A DNA stretch of 64,000 nucleotides from JAJEFO01 sp965214325 (lineage in GTDB: Bacteria > Pseudomonadota > Alphaproteobacteria > Rhodobacterales > Rhodobacteraceae). Where the stretch lies: NCBI GenBank assembly GCA_965214325.1, contig CBDCBG010000006.1, forward strand, positions 2,356,001 to 2,420,000, read 5' to 3'. Under the pieces are notes generated by a model. It was not told the DNA's origin. It saw nothing but the letters and a program-made list of their open reading frames with translations, and did no database searches. The position numbers and the translations under genes were made by a program. This document shows positions 37,481-45,828 of this stretch, one piece after another (the stretch's first letter is position 1; each line of letters starts with the position of its first letter).

Positions 37481-39295
37481 GCTCGGTAAGGGACAATCAA
37501 ACTCCGCCGCGTGAGGCCAGATCTTCGCCGCCCGCTCATAAAGCCATATCGCTCTCCTTCTGATTTCTGCCTCATCCCAAACCTCCGGACCTTCGTTCAC
37601 CAGGCGCTTGTTCAGATAGAGGACACTATGCTGAGCCAGAGTCTTCCTCTTATCGTCCCATGCAGCGTTCGATAACGAAGAGTTCAGCCGACCGTTTACC
37701 AGCGTCAAGTTGCCGATTGTGTGGATCGCCCGCTCGCGGTCCGTCACGGCTTCCTCGTCCTCCGCAAGCATTGCGGGGAGCGGCCAGTGCGGATGCCATG
37801 TCTGCGGCATCACATGCTCAATGTGCAGGTTTTCGGGTACATCCCTGGTTTCAGCCTTGTGCGTTCGCAGTTCGCTCTCGATGCCTTCCAGTACCATCCG
37901 CAAGCGGCCATGTGTCAGATACAGATAGAGGGGTGCGGTCACGAAACGCTCTCGTAACTCCTGATCACTGGGCCACAAAGCGGCCCGCGCCGTCTGCCCG
38001 GCGAGATAGGAGACCACGACGCTGTCCGCGTCATTCACAGACTCGTCCCCCAGTTTCCGAATGAGCCCAACAAACAGTTCCCCAAGGCTCCTTGCACTAT
38101 ATCCGCACACCACCCGACGAACCAGGAAACTCTCTATCGCCTTTGTGCAGTTTGCCAACCGTGCAGCCGGAAGATCTGCTGAGAGAAACCAGAGCAGGAG
38201 TGGCGTAACGACTCCGATGTTCATGGCATTGCGTCTCTGAAGAAACGTCGCGATGTCCGTTCGTCGGTCTTCTTCCACGTCCCTGTACGTTTCTCCAATG
38301 TGCCCCAAGTCCCGCGCAATGTCCCTTATTGTTCTTCCTTCCGACATTCGCGTATCTGCGTATTTTCCAAAGGCCCTGAACTCGTCGTAAGGCTTCATCT
38401 CGGCTTTGTTGCGGAGGGTGAGCCAATGGTTGAGGTACACGTCAACTCGCGGCCGCCGCTGCAACCCTCGGCCGACTTCCTGCGCCCACCAGTTGTCTTG
38501 GTCAAACGGCCAGATACTATTTTCCTCCTCGCTCGCTGCGCGTTCATCGTCCCCCGTCTCTATGCCGGTGTCGTGCAATATCTTGTTCTTGACCATGTCC
38601 GACTGGAGCAAAGGTGTTCCGCGCGCATTCAATGTTTCAAAGATAACGTGAGGGTCGTCCGACTCATCCAGGTCGATGACCACGAGTTCCAGATGTCGGC
38701 TCACGGCAGTTTCCAGAGCAGAAGCTGCTCTTTGGGCCTCGCTTGACTCTTCATCAAACCGCGCGAGCCATCGTGCAGTCTGGCCTCGGAAATAGCTGTG
38801 CGCCTGAACGATACGAGAGTTCGTATGGCCCGTCGCCGATAAGTCATTGCGCATTGCATGCCGAAAGGCCACTCTGTCGATCATTGTCGGCCATACCTTG
38901 AAGGCATGATCCCGGTCTCCGTCAAGGTAATCATCCCCGTTGGCGACTAAATCCGACAGGCGCCTCGCCGGACTCGTGTACCCCCGATCCTCCAGAACTT
39001 CCTGGATCGCGTCGATTAGCAACTGCAGCGTTGTCAACCGCTGCTGTCCGTCGACCACGATGCGACGCTCGATTGTCGCCGTCGCGAATTGCATCTGCTG
39101 GAGGACCACTGCGCCCATGAAATGGTTCTCAGTCTGACCTTCCTCCAAGATTGATCGCGCCAACTCCTCTACATCTTCCCAGAGAGGTTCCCATTGTTCT
39201 TCCTGTCTCCATACATAACGGCGTTGAAATTCTGGAACCTCGTAGCGCACAGGTTGTACAAATAGCCTCTGGGGGCGTTGAAGATTGGTCCTCAT
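37478..39295 (-). CDS. GmrSD-type protein with fused DUF262 and DUF1524 domains
   Basis: 605 aa. N-terminal DUF262 (ParB-like NTPase/nuclease) with PEFQRRYVW and VVDGQQRLTTLQLL (residues 81-93), continuing to NARGTPLLQSDMVKN; C-terminal DUF1524 HNH-type nuclease with IEHVMPQTW (His494) and IGNLTLVNGRLNSSLSN. This is the single-chain form of GmrS plus GmrD, a type IV restriction enzyme acting on modified phage DNA. Its target modification cannot be read from sequence. Complete at both ends despite the adjacent IS remnant. Confidence 0.87.
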   Translation of the reverse strand: MRTNLQRPQRLFVQPVRYEVPEFQRRYVWRQEEQWEPLWEDVEELARSILEEGQTENHFMGAVVLQQMQFATATIERRIVVDGQQRLTTLQLLIDAIQEVLEDRGYTSPARRLSDLVANGDDYLDGDRDHAFKVWPTMIDRVAFRHAMRNDLSATGHTNSRIVQAHSYFRGQTARWLARFDEESSEAQRAASALETAVSRHLELVVIDLDESDDPHVIFETLNARGTPLLQSDMVKNKILHDTGIETGDDERAASEEENSIWPFDQDNWWAQEVGRGLQRRPRVDVYLNHWLTLRNKAEMKPYDEFRAFGKYADTRMSEGRTIRDIARDLGHIGETYRDVEEDRRTDIATFLQRRNAMNIGVVTPLLLWFLSADLPAARLANCTKAIESFLVRRVVCGYSARSLGELFVGLIRKLGDESVNDADSVVVSYLAGQTARAALWPSDQELRERFVTAPLYLYLTHGRLRMVLEGIESELRTHKAETRDVPENLHIEHVMPQTWHPHWPLPAMLAEDEEAVTDRERAIHTIGNLTLVNGRLNSSLSNAAWDDKRKTLAQHSVLYLNKRLVNEGPEVWDEAEIRRRAIWLYERAAKIWPHAAEFDCPLPS

Positions 39296-39643
39296 ACCTG
39301 TTGCCGTCCTTTCTGATGTGTCTTTGTTGCCGAATGAAAGTCACAGCACCAGTGGACCGTCAAGCTATCGTCGATTTCGGTACTTCAACGGGCACCGCGC
39401 CATACATGCGAACGTCCGCCACCGGCGTCTCGTCCCGAGCATGGATCGGTTCGTGCGGAATACCACCAGAATTTTCGGCTCGAGGAGTGTCCGGGCGGCC
39501 CCTCGAACACGATGCCGAAATTCTGACCGCCGGTGCTTTCATCGCCGTCGAGGAGTTTTGCCAAGGCGTGCGGCATTCCTCCAATTGAACGAACCGTCAG
39601 ATCGCCGAGTTCATGCTCGGTTGCCCCTCCCCTGCCCCTGCAT
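39296..39643. other. Gap between GmrSD-type gene and resolvase
   Basis: 348 bases with no recognisable gene. Reverse-strand frames give phrases such as GGMPHALAKLLDGDE without homology I can name. It should contain the GmrSD promoter. Confidence 0.5.
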
Positions 39644-40606
39644 TCATCCGCCTGCCACGCTGCGCGTGCCGACTTGACCGACGCTGCCGAGAGTGATCGC
39701 CGACGCCCGCTCGGGCGCAACTCCCAGTCGCTCCGCCCGTTCGAGGAGAGACCTGACAGAGGACGGATACCACGTCGCGCGTCCACGGGGCGTCGGCTCG
39801 CGCATCTCCTCGAGCATTTCGCACATCTCCTGCAGCGTGACGTCCGGACGTGCCGCACGCATCGCCGCAACCAGGACCGGCAGGCGGTCGTCCTTCCGTC
39901 GTCCCGACGCCCGTTCCAGGACGGTCCCAGGCAGGAACCCCTCGGCGACATGGGCCTTGGCGGCACGCACCAGGCGCTGCAACGTCCAGCGCCGGGCCTC
40001 CGGAAGGCGCGAATTGACCACTGCAAGGACATCCTGCCAGGGCATGTCGGGGCGCAGCCTGCGGACATCCGGCGCCCAGTCGCCGGCGTTGCGCGACAGG
40101 CGCTCCAGAAATGCCTCGCGGCGCGCCAGACGAAGCTGAAGAAGCATTGCCCGGTCGCCCGACACCAGTCCCGGGTTGCCGCCCCTGCGGCCTTCCGCAC
40201 GGGCGGCGGCAAGCCCGGACATCGTTCGCTCGCGGATGAGGGCACGCTCAAACTCCGCCATCGCGCCCAGAATCTGCAACGTGAAGCGGCCCTGCGGCGA
40301 CGCGGTGTCGACCGGATCCCCCAGCGACCGGAAATGGACGCCGCGCTCGCTGAGCCCGTTGATCGTCTCGAGAAGATGCAGCAAGGACCGGCCCAGACGG
40401 TCCAGGCGCACGACCACGAGCGTGTCTCCGGTGTCCAGGCGGTCGAGAAGCGCGGCCAGGACCGGACGGGACGGGTCGCCGCCAGAGGCGGTTTCCTCGG
40501 CCACCGTCGCGCATCCCGCCCCCCTGAGCGCGCGAAGCTGCGATTCCAGCGTCTGCTCGCCCGTGGAGACGCGAGCGTACCCGTGCAGGGTGCCTTTCCT
40601 TGCCAT
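39644..40606 (-). CDS. Serine recombinase/resolvase with C-terminal extension
   Basis: 320 aa. Resolvase domain with Ser14 in GYARVSTGEQ, VVVRLDRLGRSLLHLLE, and GAMAEFERALIRERTMSGL; beyond residue 140 is a ~180-residue extension (MPWQDVLAVVNSRLPEARRW, VTLQEMCEMLEEMRE) that looks like two helix-turn-helix units, seen in transposon-borne recombinases. Start chosen at MARKGTLHG; upstream in-frame residues lack recombinase character. It may have mobilised the neighbouring defence genes. Confidence 0.87.
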   Translation of the reverse strand: MARKGTLHGYARVSTGEQTLESQLRALRGAGCATVAEETASGGDPSRPVLAALLDRLDTGDTLVVVRLDRLGRSLLHLLETINGLSERGVHFRSLGDPVDTASPQGRFTLQILGAMAEFERALIRERTMSGLAAARAEGRRGGNPGLVSGDRAMLLQLRLARREAFLERLSRNAGDWAPDVRRLRPDMPWQDVLAVVNSRLPEARRWTLQRLVRAAKAHVAEGFLPGTVLERASGRRKDDRLPVLVAAMRAARPDVTLQEMCEMLEEMREPTPRGRATWYPSSVRSLLERAERLGVAPERASAITLGSVGQVGTRSVAGG

Positions 40607-41205
40607 CACGCCACGTCCGCACCGGGCAAGGGTCGGCCGCCGGCACCCGGATGGACGCGCAAGTTTCCCTGGCGGCTTGCATGTCGACAGGGTTGCAGCA
40701 ATGCCGCCTTGCACCGCTTCATGCCTGCCTCGAGGTCCGTCATGATCTCTCCTCGCGTCTTAAGGTCCTTTGCGCCGGTCATGGCCGGCTGCGAGCGGGA
40801 GGCCAGGGAATCCCGACCTTCCTTGAGCGACAATTGAGCGCCTTGCCCTGCCCTGCCCCGCCGATTGCATTGCAGGCCAGTCCAAACTCAGTAACGCTGG
40901 AATTACACTTTGACAAGTTTCATTCAAATGCCCGTTTGAAGATCCGGCTAGAGTCATGTGATCCATGGCCACTCGAAATCCTGTTGCCTTGCGTCGTCGC
41001 CCGGTGATCGTGGTCGGCATGGCTGTGCTGGATGGCGTCTTCGGCTGCCTGTTCCACGTGCAATTCCGCTTCACCCGGCGAAGTTTCCGGATGCATGTCA
41101 AGGTGCCCGCCCTCTTCAAACGGCCCGAAGAGCCACGTGAGGTCAGGCACGTCACGAATGATCGTCTTGCGGCTTGCCCCTTTCGACGACACCTGGAATG
41201 ATCGC
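40607..41205. other. Gap between resolvase and beta-galactosidase
   Basis: No gene I can name. A reverse-strand 90-codon frame (41192-40920; TIIRDVPDLTWLFGPFEEGG, HADHDHRATTQ) follows the galactosidase stop by 13 bases. A plus-strand frame covers the same bases, and neither shows a family. A possible operon partner, not called as a gene. Confidence 0.4.
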
Positions 41206-43119
41206 TCAAATCGGATGCCAATGCACGCCTGCCGGCGGAAGCGTCGTGCCTTCGAATTCCATGGCCTCGGGCGCGTAGTTGAAGACGAAACGATGCGTCA
41301 CGGCATCCCGGATTCGGACACCGTCCGGCAAGGTCTTGGCCTCGAGCCCTTCGACGGCGCAAGCCTTAGCGACAAGTCTGTCGAAGGCCGTCTTGTCCGG
41401 CCAGCCCGCGACGTAATGCAATTTGCCATGGGACATGACGGCCGGACGGCCATCAGCTGTGGCCGCCGTGACAGCTGCCTCGCCTTCCAGATGTTCAAAC
41501 CAGCGATGGAAGTTGCCTCCTCCTTCCAGGGGCACTCTGGCGATAGGAGGCAAGCTCTCCACACGGGAGACGGTAACATCAAGACCGGGCAGGTTCGGAG
41601 GCAATGGGTCCGGGATCGCGAGTTCGTCGGTCTTGCTGTTCGTGCGGGGGCCGATGATCGCCGTGCCGGAGAAGGCTTCAAGCGCCGTTCTCAGGTTGTC
41701 AGGCAGATTCAGGAGGCCGGGAATGAACACGAGGCCATAGTCGCCGACTGCTTTCGTGTCGGCGGGCAGGAAATCGATCGAAAGCCCGGCTCGCCTCAGG
41801 GCCGTGTAGGTGTCGAATGCCAGTCCGAAATACGTGAAATCCGCGCCATGGGGGAGCGCTTCCCACGCCCATGAGGACGCGTAGTCGAACATGATCGCCA
41901 CCTTGGCCCTGGTCGTGCCGGCATCGGGCACCGTGGCGATTTCCCGTGCCAGTTGTCGAGCCTCGATGATCGCGGGAGCATCCGCTCCGTCCGACCTCAG
42001 AAGACCCGCATGCATCTGCTCTTGCGCGAATGGCACTTGTCGCCACCGAAAGAAGCAAACCGCCTCGGCCCCGTGCGCAAAGGCCTCCCAAGCCCAAAGG
42101 CGTGGCATCCCGTTGAGCGGCGCGACATTCCATTCGGCCCAGTTCACAGGTCCGGGCTGCTGCTCCATGATCCAGTAGCGGCCCCGTCCGACGGACCTGT
42201 ATAGATCATGATGGAATGCCTGGGCGTCAGGATGGCCCTGGCGAAGGAAACGCGCCTGCTCGTCCTTGTCTGCATCAAGGCGATCAAGAAGGTAGCCGAG
42301 CGGATAGCTGTCCCAGGATGCAATGTCGAGATCGGCCGCCACGTCGAAATGGTCGAAGGACAGGGTTCGGCACATGTAGTTGTGGATCAGCGGCACATCC
42401 GTGTAGCGGTGCAGGATGTCCGCCTGCGCACGGTTGAAACGCACGACCTGATCGGAACAGTATCGGCGGAACGCGAGAACGTGCGACGGATTCGGCGTCG
42501 TGACGGTGAGGTTTGGTAGCCCGATCTCATCGAATTCGGCGTATTCCAGAGACCAAAAGACGTTGCCCCAGGCGCGGTTCAGAGCGTCCGTGGACTGGTA
42601 GCGCTGGGCGCACCAAGCCTGGAATCCCCTCCTGGCCGCGTCCGAATGGCTTAAGACGGTCTCATGACATCCGTATTCGTTGTCGGTCTGCCAAGCGGCA
42701 ACATGGGGATTCTTGCCGTAGCGTTGGGCAAGCAACGTCACGATGCGTCGGCACTCCTCCAAGTAGCCCTCATGCGAAAAACAGTAGTGCCGTCGCGAGC
42801 CGAAGCCGCGTGGCTGGCCCTTTTCGTCAAGTGCGACCATGTCAGGATAGCGGGTGAGCATCCATCGCGGCGGCGTCGCCGTGGGCGTTCCGAGGACGAC
42901 CTTTAGACCCGCCCGCCCCAATGTCTCGATGGCGTGGTCAAGCCATTCGAATTCCAGCTGATCGGGCCTGGGTTCCAGCCTTGACCAGGCAAACTCCCCG
43001 ATCCTCACCCAGGACAGTCCGGCTTCCGCCATGCGACAGGCATCATCGGCCCAGACCTCTTCACGCCAGTGCTCAGGGTAATAGCATACGCCAAGTTCGC
43101 GTTTTGTGCCTTCCGCCAT
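41206..43119 (-). CDS. GH42 beta-galactosidase
   Basis: 637 aa cytosolic glycoside hydrolase, with no signal peptide. Family signatures: GVCYYPEHWREEVW at the start, SWVRIGEFAWSRLEP, acid/base Glu148 in WQTDNEYGCH, nucleophile Glu319 in WIMEQQPGPVNW, then the trimerisation domain with IFDYASSW-like text (MFDYASSWAWEA). It hydrolyses terminal beta-galactosides, often plant or algal oligosaccharides. No transporter is adjacent, so the context is unclear. Confidence 0.93.
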   Translation of the reverse strand: MAEGTKRELGVCYYPEHWREEVWADDACRMAEAGLSWVRIGEFAWSRLEPRPDQLEFEWLDHAIETLGRAGLKVVLGTPTATPPRWMLTRYPDMVALDEKGQPRGFGSRRHYCFSHEGYLEECRRIVTLLAQRYGKNPHVAAWQTDNEYGCHETVLSHSDAARRGFQAWCAQRYQSTDALNRAWGNVFWSLEYAEFDEIGLPNLTVTTPNPSHVLAFRRYCSDQVVRFNRAQADILHRYTDVPLIHNYMCRTLSFDHFDVAADLDIASWDSYPLGYLLDRLDADKDEQARFLRQGHPDAQAFHHDLYRSVGRGRYWIMEQQPGPVNWAEWNVAPLNGMPRLWAWEAFAHGAEAVCFFRWRQVPFAQEQMHAGLLRSDGADAPAIIEARQLAREIATVPDAGTTRAKVAIMFDYASSWAWEALPHGADFTYFGLAFDTYTALRRAGLSIDFLPADTKAVGDYGLVFIPGLLNLPDNLRTALEAFSGTAIIGPRTNSKTDELAIPDPLPPNLPGLDVTVSRVESLPPIARVPLEGGGNFHRWFEHLEGEAAVTAATADGRPAVMSHGKLHYVAGWPDKTAFDRLVAKACAVEGLEAKTLPDGVRIRDAVTHRFVFNYAPEAMEFEGTTLPPAGVHWHPI

Positions 43120-43401
43120 CTCTCACTCCTGATCATTCATCCCAAATTAGGAAGTTCGGGGACGGACGCAACTCTGTTGATCGACCCAATTGCGGGCGCG
43201 GCTTACGGCCGCGATGCCACAAGCCGTCCCGGGTCGGCAGCTCCGCCCCATTTGGATTTCCGCAATGTCGGCGGCTTTCGACGCTCTTGTCCTGTACGCT
43301 TGCCGGATCGCGCCATTCCTGGAAATCGCACATGGGAGAAGTTGGCTTTCCCACGGTCAACCTTGAGTTCGCTCCAAGCGATCTCAATCAGGCCAGGGAT
43401 G
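43120..43401. other. Gap between beta-galactosidase and tRNA-Arg
   Basis: No gene seen. Contains the 3' flank of the tRNA on the reverse strand and presumably the promoter of the galactosidase gene. Confidence 0.5.
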
Positions 43402-43478
43402 TGGCGCGCTGGGGAGGAGTCGAACCCCCGACCTCTTGATTCGTAGTCAAGCACTCTATCCAGCTGAGCTACCAGCGC
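43402..43478 (-). tRNA. tRNA-Arg (anticodon ACG)
   Basis: 77 nt on the reverse strand. Acceptor stem GCGCTGG/CCAGCGC is fully paired; D arm AGCTCAGCTGGATAGAG; anticodon arm CTTGA-CTACGAA-TCAAG gives ACG; T arm GGGGGTTCGACTCCTCC; discriminator G then encoded CCA. All features are canonical. Confidence 0.97.
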
Positions 43479-43738
43479 ACGAGTGGGCAGGGTGTATCGG
43501 TCGGCCTGACCCATTGCAAGGCAGATTTTTCATGCGTTCACCATGCTCGCGGGACCTGAAGTTGCTGCTCCGAATTCAGCCACCGCTGTACATTCATCGA
43601 CACTCAAGACCTGTCGGGCACGAACCGGAATGGCGCGCTGCGGCGGACTCGTACCCAGGGCGGATCCGTTCCTCGAAGGGTTTTTCTTTCCTGACAATGG
43701 ATTGACGCAGTTTCCGGACTTCCGGTCCGTTCCCTGCC
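43479..43738. other. Gap upstream of tRNA-Arg and of the second DruA-type transposase
   Basis: Nothing coding recognised. It should hold the tRNA promoter (reverse strand) and the left end of the ISAs1-type element; no clear terminal repeat was found. Confidence 0.45.
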
Positions 43739-45354
43739 ATGCCTGATTCGCGGCGAATCAGCGGAGGGAGCGGCTTGACTGACCTGACGGAGGTGTCTGC
43801 GCGCACGGTTGCGGAAGGCGAGGAGTGCCGTTTCCGGCATCTGCTGCAGGAGCACCACTGCCTCGGCGCGCTGCCGGCGATGGGCGAGACGATCCGCTAC
43901 GTCGTCCACCGTCACGAACGCTGGCTGGCGCTGGCGGTCTTCTCCGCCCCGGCGCTGAAGTGCGGCCCGCGCGACGGCTGGATCGGGTGGGACCGCGGCG
44001 TGCGGTTCCACCGCCTGCACCTCGTGAGCAGCAATTCCCGTTTCCTCATCCTGCCGGGCGGTCCGCGCAACCTCGGTTCGCGGGCGCTCGCGCTGCGCGC
44101 GCGCCGCCTGGTCCGGGACCGGCCGGTCCGCTTCGGACACGAGGTCCTGCTGCTGGAGACCCATGTCGATCCGGCCCGCTTCCACGGGACCGCCTGCCGG
44201 GCCGCCAACTGGATCGAGGCCGGGCTCACCAAGGGCTTCGGCCGCGCCGGGAAAGGCTGCCGGGAGCATGCCGCGCCGAAGCGCGTGTTCCTCCTCCCCC
44301 TGTGCCGCGACGCGCGGGCCCGGCTCCGGAACGCCCGTCTCGAAGCGGACTTGCAGAAAGGAGTTCCCAAGGTGACCCTCGGCAAGGAACGGATGACGTC
44401 CATGCCCGCGTTCTTCAAGGACGTCGACGATCCCCGGCGCCGCGAGGGCAGCGCCACCCGCTGCCTTCGGTCCTCGGCCTCGCCCTGGCGGCGACGCTGG
44501 CCGGCGCCCGCGGCTGCAAGGCGATCAGCGAGTGGGTGAACGACCTCTCGCCCAAGGTCCTGGCCCGCTTCGGCGTGCGCTTCCGGAACGGGACCCGCAT
44601 CCCGCCGAGCCGGACGGTGATCCGCGACGTGCCCGTCCGGGCCGACCCGCGGCAGCTCGACGACGCGCTCCGGGCGTGGACCGCGGCCAACGGCGGGACG
44701 GACAGCGCGCTCGCGATCGACGGCAAGACGATGCGCGGCGCCGTGGACGAGGACGGACACCAGACCCGCGTGCTCGGCATCGTGGGCCACGACACCGGCG
44801 CCCACCACGGCAAAAAAAGTCGGCCTGAGGGCGGATGCGGACCTGGAGGAGAAGCGGACCAACGAGATCGGCACGGTCATCCCGCTGCTCGACACGCTTC
44901 CCGACGCCATGATCGAGGGACGCGTCATCACCGTGGACGCCCTCCTCACCCAGCGCGCCCTTGCCGGCTACCTGCTGGAACGCCGTGCCAGCCATCTCTT
45001 CACGGTCAAGGGCAACCAGAAGACCCTGATGGACGACATCCGGCTCCTGATGGACGAGGCCATGGCGGAGCGCCCCCCGGACTTCGTCCAGGAAAGCGAA
45101 AGGCCGGAGCACGGCCGCATGGAGCGGAGATCGATCCGGGCATCCACCGAGCTCAACGGCTACGTGAGGTTCCCCGGCGTCGGGCAGGTCTTCGCCGTCC
45201 GCCGGGAGGTCACCGAGGCCAGGACCGGCGAGAGGCGCGTCGAGACCGCATGCGGGGTCACCAGCCTGGGCCCGGAGGCCGCCACGCCGAAGCGCCTGCT
45301 GGAGCTGAACCGCGGACACTGGCGGGTGGAGAACAAGCCTCCCTACTACACCAC
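43739..45354 (+). pseudogene. DruA-domain ISAs1-type transposase, frameshifted and interrupted (5' part)
   Basis: DUF4338 core first (FRHLLQEHHCLGALP, LHLVSSNSRFLILPGG, ETHVDPARFHGTACRAANW), then an ISAs1 core: DSALAIDGKTMRGA (first Asp), GRVITVDALLTQRALAGYLL (second Asp), ASHLFTVKGNQK, and HWRVEN (Glu). Two frame changes: near 44445 one G is missing in GAGGGCAG, and at 44812-44818 a run of seven A has one base too many for GKKVGLRADADLEEK. The frame is then cut about 20 bases after the Glu codon by the second serine-recombinase element; its last 70 codons are at 48331-48552. Confidence 0.83.
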
Positions 45355-45386
45355 TTGAAGATCTTCGGCCCTTCGGGCCAGTCTTC

Positions 45387-45794
45387 ATGCGCCGTTTCCG
45401 GCATCCGTTCGACGGCCAGGAGGTCAAGGTCATCGAGCGGCGGCGCGGCGGCGGCAGCCATCACCGGCTGAACCTGCATGTGGAGCTGCCGGACGGCGTC
45501 CGCATGTGGCTTCCCGCGACCTGGACGAGCCTGGAGGCGCGGGAACCGGGTGCGCCTGAGCTGCTCGGCGAGTTGCCGGACTTCATCAGGTTGCGTAATC
45601 TGCTCGATGACCTGGAGCGACGCCTGGAGGCAACGGATGGACAGGGAACGGGAACGATCGCTGCTGGCGCTTCTGGAGTGGGAGGAGCGCGTGGAGAGAT
45701 GGCTCCGGATTCCGGCTCCGGACCGGGAGGCGTTCGTGCAGGGGCTGGCGGGGCTGATGGTCCGGCAGGCGAGACGGAAGGGGAGGTCCGATGA
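45387..45794 (+). CDS. DUF5372-family protein
   Basis: 135 codons. The first ~82 residues (MRRFRHPFDGQEVKVIERRR, HHRLNLHVELPDGVRMWLPA, TWTSLEAREPGAPELLGELP) match the small DUF5372 family that is repeatedly encoded before recombinase genes. The remaining residues are Gly/Ala-rich and lie out of frame over the next small ORF, so the true end may be earlier or this part may be untranslated. Its stop overlaps the recombinase start in ATGA form. Function unknown; perhaps an accessory for recombination. Confidence 0.65.
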   Translation: MRRFRHPFDGQEVKVIERRRGGGSHHRLNLHVELPDGVRMWLPATWTSLEAREPGAPELLGELPDFIRLRNLLDDLERRLEATDGQGTGTIAAGASGVGGARGEMAPDSGSGPGGVRAGAGGADGPAGETEGEVR

Positions 45795-45828
45795 GCGGGT
45801 CGTCGCGGATCACGAACCGTCACCTTGA
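45637..45828 (+). CDS. Small helical ORF overlapping DUF5372 and recombinase genes
   Basis: 63 codons (RERERSLLALLEWEERVERW, LRIPAPDREAFVQGLAGLM, VRQARRKGRS). It reads like a compact helical protein and is more protein-like than the DUF5372 frame over the same bases. It ends 38 bases inside the recombinase gene. A comparable small charged ORF precedes the other large recombinase. Function unknown. Confidence 0.5.
   Translation: MDRERERSLLALLEWEERVERWLRIPAPDREAFVQGLAGLMVRQARRKGRSDERVVADHEPSP

Noticed and set aside
40920..41192. 90-codon reverse-strand ORF after the beta-galactosidase
   Set aside because: Position is suggestive, but no motif is seen and a plus-strand frame is equally open.
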